Below are positions 23,172 to 27,711 of a stretch of DNA of 27,711 nucleotides, piece after piece (position 1 is the stretch's first letter; the number at the start of each line of letters is the position of its first letter). The notes beneath the pieces are model-generated. The model saw only the letters and a list, made by a program, of their open reading frames with translations, was not told the DNA's origin and did no database searches. Source of the DNA: CAZMRW01 sp964568805 (GTDB lineage: Bacteria > Pseudomonadota > Gammaproteobacteria > Methylococcales > Methylomonadaceae). The position numbers and the translations under genes were made by a program. The stretch lies in assembly GCA_964568805.1 (NCBI GenBank), contig CAZMRW010000061.1, forward strand, positions 1 to 27,711. The letters run 5' to 3'.

Positions 23172-24050
23172 ATGAAAGTCATGGTTATGGTCAAAGCAAG
23201 CAAGAGTTCCGAAGCCGGGGAAATGCCGAGCGAGGAATTGTTGACCGCGATGGGGCAATTCAACGAGGAACTGGCCAATGCCGGCCTATTACTGGCCGGC
23301 GAAGGCCTTCAGCCCAGTTCCAAAGGCGTCCGTGTCCATTTTTCCGGAAACCGGCGAACCGTCATCGATGGACCTTTTATCGAAACCAAGGAACTGGTGG
23401 CAGGCTATTGGCTATGGCGGGTCGAGTCGATGGAAGAAGCCATCGAATGGGTCAAACGCTGCCCGAATCCGATGCCCGAAGAGTCCGATATTGAAATTCG
23501 CCCGCTGTTCGAAGCCGACGATTTCGGTGAGTCGTTTACTCCGGCATTGCGCGAGCAGGAAGCCGCTATTAAGGCAAAAGCCCTGGGGCTAGGGGCAGTC
23601 CGCTTTGAACATCAGGAAAAACGGGTGATAGCCGGCTTAAACGAGCACTATACATTGGCAACCCGCGGTAATATTCCCATGCAATGGCAGCGCTTTCTGC
23701 CTTATTTGGGCAACATTCAGGGACAAAAAAGCAATCTGGCTTACGGAGTTTGCCGATGCTCTGGCGACGATTGCAGTTTCGATTATCTGACCGGCGTTGA
23801 AGTCAGCGATACCGGCTCTTTACCGGCCGAATTTTCACACGTGCAACTACCGGAAGGCCGCTATGCCGTGTTTAGCCATTCCGGGCATGTAAGTTTGATC
23901 CCGCAAACCATGGACACGATCTGGATGCAATGGGCGCCGGACTGCGGGCTTAAATTGGGCAATTCGCCAAGTTTCGAACGCATTACCGAAGCGTTCGATC
24001 AGACCACGGGACTCGGCGGCATAGAGATATACCTGCCGCTGGCCGAATAA
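23172..24050 (+). CDS. Two-domain protein: YCII (DGPF) domain fused to GyrI-like effector-binding domain
   Basis: The 292-residue product joins two small-molecule domains. Residues 1-115 are a DGPF/YCII domain (MKVMVMVKASKSSEAG, VIDGPFIE at 65-71, then VAGYWLWRVESMEEA and DIEIRPLFE). Residues about 140-292 are a GyrI/AraC-effector-binding (SRPBCC-like) domain. It shows RVIAGLNEHYTLATRG, WQRFLPYLG, a Cys-containing CRCSGDDCSFDYLTGVEV where the family has a GxFDYxxGVEV signature, and YAVFSHSGHVSLI. The family binds drugs or other ligands, either as sensors or sequestering proteins, but the ligand here is unknown. The ribosome site CAGGAG is eight bases upstream. It sits third in the presumed ECF-controlled operon. 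Confidence 0.88.
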   Translation: MKVMVMVKASKSSEAGEMPSEELLTAMGQFNEELANAGLLLAGEGLQPSSKGVRVHFSGNRRTVIDGPFIETKELVAGYWLWRVESMEEAIEWVKRCPNPMPEESDIEIRPLFEADDFGESFTPALREQEAAIKAKALGLGAVRFEHQEKRVIAGLNEHYTLATRGNIPMQWQRFLPYLGNIQGQKSNLAYGVCRCSGDDCSFDYLTGVEVSDTGSLPAEFSHVQLPEGRYAVFSHSGHVSLIPQTMDTIWMQWAPDCGLKLGNSPSFERITEAFDQTTGLGGIEIYLPLAE

Positions 24051-24078
24051 ACACTTTTATCTCAATGGAGGACTGATC

Positions 24079-24438
24079 ATGTCTTACGTCGATGGCTTTT
24101 TACTTCCCTTACCCACTACCAATATCGAAAAATACCGGCAAATGGCCGAGGCCTCTGGAAAAATCTGGATGGAGCATGGTGCTCTGGCATTTCGCGAATG
24201 CATCGCGGATGACATGACGGCTCATGAAATGGTTGCCTTTCCGGAACTCATTCAAATAAAAGAAGGTGAAACGGTGGTGTTTTCCTATATTGTTTTTAAA
24301 TCCCGCGAACATCGCGATGAAGTCAATGCCAAGGTGATGGCGGATCCTCGGATCAAAAGTCTTTGTAATTCCGATAATATGCCTTTCGACTGCAAGCGAA
24401 TGGCTTATGGCGGATTTAAAACTTTAGTTGAATTGTGA
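24079..24438 (+). CDS. DUF1428-family protein
   Basis: A small (119-residue) protein of the DUF1428 family, which has a ferredoxin-like alpha/beta-barrel dimer fold; the function is unknown. The family signature is MSYVDGFLLPLPTTNIEKYR, WMEHGALAFRECIADDM, VVFSYIVFKSREHRDEVNAK and the C-terminal MPFDCKRMAYGGFKTLVE. It starts 28 bp after the fusion gene with a strong TGGAGG ribosome site, so it closes the operon. DUF1428 genes are familiar partners of DGPF and VOC genes. No strong terminator was found in the 55-bp convergent gap that follows. Confidence 0.9.
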   Translation: MSYVDGFLLPLPTTNIEKYRQMAEASGKIWMEHGALAFRECIADDMTAHEMVAFPELIQIKEGETVVFSYIVFKSREHRDEVNAKVMADPRIKSLCNSDNMPFDCKRMAYGGFKTLVEL

Positions 24439-24493
24439 TGCTCTTCTTGTTGCACACACATAACCTTACCGCCATTCCGGTTCCTGATATTAG

Positions 24494-24730
24494 TCAGGCG
24501 GGCTTGAGGATGTCGAGAACCGCCTGCGCCTGTTCGGCCGCTTCGCGCCCAAGATTGGTAAGGTAACCGCCATCTTCGTGGGTCACGAGACCTTTGCTGT
24601 ATAGCCGCTGGGTCGCGGCAATGATGGCGGGATCTGCTGTTTTATGTACTTTGATGCCTTCCTGAGTCGTCGTCAGGTTATAACGAACCAGAATATTTAG
24701 CTCATCGACAATATCTTGGGTATAGGGCAT
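24494..24730 (-). CDS. TIGR02647-family small protein
   Basis: A conserved 78-residue cytosolic protein of gammaproteobacteria, assigned from its pattern (YTQDIVDELNILVRYNL, then TQRLYSKGLVTHEDGGYLT and GREAAEQAQAVLDIL). The function is unknown; the middle reads like a small winged-helix core, so DNA binding is conceivable. The ATG is preceded by a strong GAGGAGG. A small palindrome, ATAGC-ATATA-GCTAT (24759-24773), lies about 30 bp upstream where the -10 region would be and may be an operator. It stands alone between the ECF cluster (convergent) and the L,D-transpeptidase gene. Confidence 0.85.
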   Translation of the reverse strand: MPYTQDIVDELNILVRYNLTTTQEGIKVHKTADPAIIAATQRLYSKGLVTHEDGGYLTNLGREAAEQAQAVLDILKPA

Positions 24731-24949
24731 GGAAAATCCTCCTCGTTGATTTAGACCTATAGCATATAGCTATTTGTAGAGAAGAAATACCTTTTTTGAT
24801 AGTTATTTGCGCCGGATCAATAACGCAGACGGTAAAGACCTTTTTATTTTTGATCGATAATAAGAGGCTCGAATTGCAGCTATCAGCGCTAAAATCCGAT
24901 TTTTTTGGCTCAAATCAAATATAAAAGCTCGGCAATGAGCCACGCAAAA

Positions 24950-26296
24950 TCACTGATTGGACGATATTAAACCCGGCTCCAGCGGTTCCGCATTCAATTC
25001 AAAATCCATCCGCAGCCGCGTTGCTGCTTTTTTTACGTCCTTTTTGCTTTTATATGGACCCGCGATGACTTCATAAGTATTGTTTTTCTGGATTTTACGG
25101 GCAGGAATTGGCGGCCCCTGATGATTGAGCATCGCCGCCAGTTGCTGAGCTTCATTTTCATTATCGAAGCTCGCTACACGCATAGCCCAATCGCTTTCTT
25201 TGAGTTCTTCAACAAAGGGCTGTTTATATAACCGGCCTGGATGGGCAAGATGCAAAGCGCTTTGCTTAAGTTCTGCAATGTCCGGACTTTGCATCAGTAC
25301 GGGCGTGGGTACGCCGTCTGCACGCAACAGAATGCTGTCGACTTTTTTCCAGTCAACGGCTACGCCTTTTTTATCGCTGATTTTATGCAACTGCTTTAAT
25401 AACTGCTTTTTCAGCTTTTTTTTGCTGCCTGCCCATTTTGGCAGCGGTTCGTGGGCTTCCAGATAAAGCATCTCGTTATCCCATGCCACCAGATAAGGCT
25501 GATGGATGATTCGAACCGGCAAGCCGACTGATGCCTTCTTGAACAGCACTTCAATATCTTCAGGATAAAGCTGTATGCAACCGTGGCTGATTTGCATGCC
25601 GATACCATAGGGCTTGTTGGTGCCGTGGATCAGATAACTGGGAATTGCAAGGCGCATGGCATAAAGCCCGAGCGGATTATCGGGGCCGGAACGAACAACG
25701 CTGGGCAGCTTGTCGCCCTTAAGAGCATGTTCGCGGTGAATCGAGGGGGGCACATGCCAAGCGGGGTTAGCCGTTTTCTCCGCAATACGGGTCAGCCCCA
25801 TCGGTGTGTTCCAGCCTTGACGGCCGATACCGACCGGGTAAGTATAAAGTTTGCCCGGTTCTTTTTTCGGATAATAAAACAGCCGCATGTTTGCCAGATT
25901 AAGCACGATGCCCTTGCGTGGCGCATCGGGCAGAATAAATTGCAGCGGCAACAGGATATGGCTGCCCGCCGCAGGCGTCCATGGCTGAATCGCCGCATTG
26001 GCTATGTTGATATCGTTATAGCCCAGCCCGAAATGCCGGGCTATATCGGACAGAGTATCGTTTTCCTGGGTGTCGATCGTGGCAAGTTGACCAACCATGT
26101 TTTGCTCGGATGCCAGCTGGAATTCGTGACTGGCAATCGTTTCGATTTTCGGCTTGACTTGTGATGAAACGACGGAGGACGAAGGGCCCTCGGCAAAAAA
26201 ACCGTTAAAGGTCTGGCAACCACTCAAAAAACTGCTGAGCGAGATGACACCTGATAACAAAAGGGTCGAAATAGTTGATTTATTAGCTTTGGCCAT
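24950..26296 (-). CDS. L,D-transpeptidase lipoprotein with LysM and SPOR domains
   Basis: Predicted periplasmic enzyme that cross-links peptidoglycan or attaches proteins to it (ErfK/YbiS/YcfS/YnhG group). The 448-residue product has a lipobox LSGC (C27), a LysM-like segment (about 72-117) and a YkuD catalytic domain (about 127-262). A Lys-rich linker and a C-terminal SPOR domain (about 369-440; DWAMRVASFDNENEAQQLA, then YEVIAGPYKSK) follow. The active site shows H224 in LIHGT and SHGCIQL with nucleophile C240. The position after the Ile is Gln242, where the family usually has Arg. Both accessory domains bind glycan, SPOR usually at septal denuded strands. The gap 24731-24949 after it is AT-rich and holds only a weak GCTC/GAGC hairpin with TTTT. 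Confidence 0.9.
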   Translation of the reverse strand: MAKANKSTISTLLLSGVISLSSFLSGCQTFNGFFAEGPSSSVVSSQVKPKIETIASHEFQLASEQNMVGQLATIDTQENDTLSDIARHFGLGYNDINIANAAIQPWTPAAGSHILLPLQFILPDAPRKGIVLNLANMRLFYYPKKEPGKLYTYPVGIGRQGWNTPMGLTRIAEKTANPAWHVPPSIHREHALKGDKLPSVVRSGPDNPLGLYAMRLAIPSYLIHGTNKPYGIGMQISHGCIQLYPEDIEVLFKKASVGLPVRIIHQPYLVAWDNEMLYLEAHEPLPKWAGSKKKLKKQLLKQLHKISDKKGVAVDWKKVDSILLRADGVPTPVLMQSPDIAELKQSALHLAHPGRLYKQPFVEELKESDWAMRVASFDNENEAQQLAAMLNHQGPPIPARKIQKNNTYEVIAGPYKSKKDVKKAATRLRMDFELNAEPLEPGLISSNQ

Positions 26297-26464
26297 AACG
26301 ATAGAATCTGTCTCTTTGAAACTCAGCCTTCAGAAAGCTTAGAAGGCACAGTATAAAGGAAGCGGATTAAGTGCAGATTAAATTGTTTTTTATTATTGCA
26401 GACAAAGGCTTGTTAAATCAATAGAAACGCTGAGCTACTGCAATCGCAAACTTAAAGCGATCAA

Positions 26465-27184
26465 TCAGGCAAAAATCTCTTCAAGAAAATTACATAGTGA
26501 CTGCCATGAACGCCGGTCGGCTGCCGGCTGATAGACTGTGCCGAAATCAGGATTGTTGGCTACAGGGTTAGTAAAGGCATGCATCGTATTGCCGTAGCAA
26601 TGTAATTGCCAGTCCGCTCCTGCATGAGTCATTTCCTGCTGAAAAGCGATTACTTGTTCGACAGGCACCATAGGGTCGTCATTGCCGTGCAAAGCCAAAA
26701 CCTTGGCTTTAATTCGATTATTTCCAGTGTTGCCCGGCGCTCCCAATAGTCCATGAAAACTGACTACGCCTTTGATATCCGCGCCGGTTCTGGCCAGATC
26801 CAACACACACAATCCGCCAAAACAAAACCCGATTGCCGCAATTTTACTATCATCAACCCAAGGCATCAATTTGACTGCAGCGAGCGCCGCCTGACTCCGT
26901 TTTTGCAGCATGTCCCGGTCATCCATAAAAGGCTGCATGAGTTTGGCATTTTCTTCAGGTCCGGAACCCAGAATACCTTTCCCGTACATATCAAGCGCAA
27001 AGCCAACATAACCTAAAGCGGCCAGTTTTTGAGCTTTCTCCGCGACAAATCCATCCCGCCCGCCCCAGGCATGATTAATCAAAACAGCGGGCCGGCGGCC
27101 CGATATGGCATCATCAAAAGCGAAAAACGCTTCCAGCACAACATCGCCATCCAGATAAGAGACCGTATTCGATACGATTGCCAT
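26465..27184 (-). CDS. Dienelactone hydrolase-family alpha/beta hydrolase
   Basis: A cytosolic alpha/beta hydrolase of the dienelactone hydrolase family. Many members in organisms without aromatic degradation act on other esters or lactones, so the substrate is open. The 239-residue product has the Cys nucleophile elbow GFCFGG (C121), the acid in LHGNDDPMVP (Asp169 or 170) and the catalytic His in NTMHAF (H202). It starts three bases after the stop of the phosphatase gene, with GGAGGA inside that gene's end, so the two are co-translated. No other aromatic-catabolism genes are in the window, and the 168-bp gap after it (26297-26464) shows no gene. Confidence 0.9.
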   Translation of the reverse strand: MAIVSNTVSYLDGDVVLEAFFAFDDAISGRRPAVLINHAWGGRDGFVAEKAQKLAALGYVGFALDMYGKGILGSGPEENAKLMQPFMDDRDMLQKRSQAALAAVKLMPWVDDSKIAAIGFCFGGLCVLDLARTGADIKGVVSFHGLLGAPGNTGNNRIKAKVLALHGNDDPMVPVEQVIAFQQEMTHAGADWQLHCYGNTMHAFTNPVANNPDFGTVYQPAADRRSWQSLCNFLEEIFA

Positions 27185-27187
27185 AAA

Positions 27188-27694
27188 TCAATCCTCCGGA
27201 TATTCGTTTGATTTTATCCTTCCGGTTTTCTGTAAAGCTTCGAGTAAGCCAACGGAAGCATCTTCCACCATGTCCAGGACCCGCTCAAAACCGTACTTGC
27301 CTCCATAATAAGGATCGGGAACCTCGCGCGTGCCCAAATGCGGGGCGTATTCGAGAAAATATTGAACCTTGCACTGATGGTGTTCAGGGCAAGCGCTGAT
27401 CAATATCGAATAGTTTTCATCGTCCATCGCCAGCACATAATCGAACTTCTCGAAGTCGTCCCTATTCACTTTTCTGGCCCGTAAATGCGCCAACTCGATA
27501 CCCCGTTCTTTTGCTGCTTTCTGCGAGCGTAAATCCGGCGGATTACCAATATGATAAGCATGTGTCCCGGCAGAATCGATAACAAAATGATGGGCCAAAT
27601 CCTGTTCGATAATGAGTTTGGTAAAAACGCCCTCTGCCGTAGGCGACCGGCAAATGTTGCCCATGCAGACAAAGAGAACTTTAATTTTATTCAT
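27188..27694 (-). CDS. Low-molecular-weight protein-tyrosine-phosphatase
   Basis: Dephosphorylates phosphotyrosine, either in protein regulation or as the partner of a tyrosine kinase in polysaccharide export; no kinase gene is in view. The 168-residue product has the signature loop VCMGNICRSPTAEG at its N-terminus (C10, R16 of CX5R) and the general acid in DPYYGG. It is the LMW-PTP (YfkJ/Wzb-like) type. A TTG at 27703 extends the frame by three residues, but the ATG at 27694 gives the standard start. No good ribosome site is visible in the few bases before the window edge. It is translationally linked to the dienelactone hydrolase gene; an upstream operon partner could lie beyond the edge. 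Confidence 0.92.
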   Translation of the reverse strand: MNKIKVLFVCMGNICRSPTAEGVFTKLIIEQDLAHHFVIDSAGTHAYHIGNPPDLRSQKAAKERGIELAHLRARKVNRDDFEKFDYVLAMDDENYSILISACPEHHQCKVQYFLEYAPHLGTREVPDPYYGGKYGFERVLDMVEDASVGLLEALQKTGRIKSNEYPED

Positions 27695-27711
27695 AATAAA
27701 CAATAACTTAT

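Overview
The window is a chromosomal segment of a mid-GC gammaproteobacterium. No gene here fixes the genus. The core genes (hldD, hldE, msbA, guaB, guaA, tadA, pgi, yqaA-like) are gammaproteobacterial in form. The membrane-anchored copper-protein genes at 10.1-11.9 kb suggest a metal-rich lifestyle such as that of Methylococcales methanotrophs, but that placement is inference. Nearly all of the DNA is coding. I found no tRNA, rRNA, CRISPR array, insertion sequence or phage gene.

Region by region. (1) 1-316: no gene, but three complete and one cut-off near-consensus sigma70 promoters on the minus strand, spaced 92-101 bp and firing out of the left edge, probably into a stable-RNA operon. (2) 317-8597, minus strand: a lipooligosaccharide block read as heptosyltransferase, O-antigen ligase-type protein, WaaE-like glycosyltransferase, second family-2 glycosyltransferase, MsbA flippase, HldE and HldD. 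Most junctions overlap or nearly touch. Together they make ADP-heptose, extend the core, flip lipid A-core and possibly ligate a polymer. (3) 8741-10027, minus: an unassigned polytopic membrane protein and a YqaA/DedA-like protein. (4) 10170-11860, minus: two exported, membrane-anchored proteins, one a cupredoxin and one an unassigned protein predicted to begin with histidine after signal cleavage. Each is followed by its own terminator or by spacer. (5) 12130-17410: glucose-6-phosphate isomerase on the plus strand, then guaB-guaA-tadA on the minus strand, with a terminator-like hairpin between guaB and guaA.

(6) 17977-20323, plus: YcaC-type cysteine hydrolase, a flavin split-barrel (PPOX-class) protein and a predicted lipoprotein with a Rossmann/SLOG-like domain. 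This stretch looks like accessory material. (7) 20613-24438, plus: an ECF42-type sigma factor with its long C-terminal extension, followed by a DGPF (YCII) protein, a VOC/PhnB-like protein, a YCII-GyrI-like fusion protein and a DUF1428 protein. A candidate ECF promoter (TGTCGA, 17 bp, CGAC) lies in front of the first DGPF gene and an 18-bp AT palindrome just upstream of it. This self-contained sigma-factor module is the most interesting system in the window. (8) 24494-27694, minus: TIGR02647-type small protein, an L,D-transpeptidase lipoprotein with LysM and SPOR domains, a dienelactone hydrolase-family protein and a low-molecular-weight protein tyrosine phosphatase.
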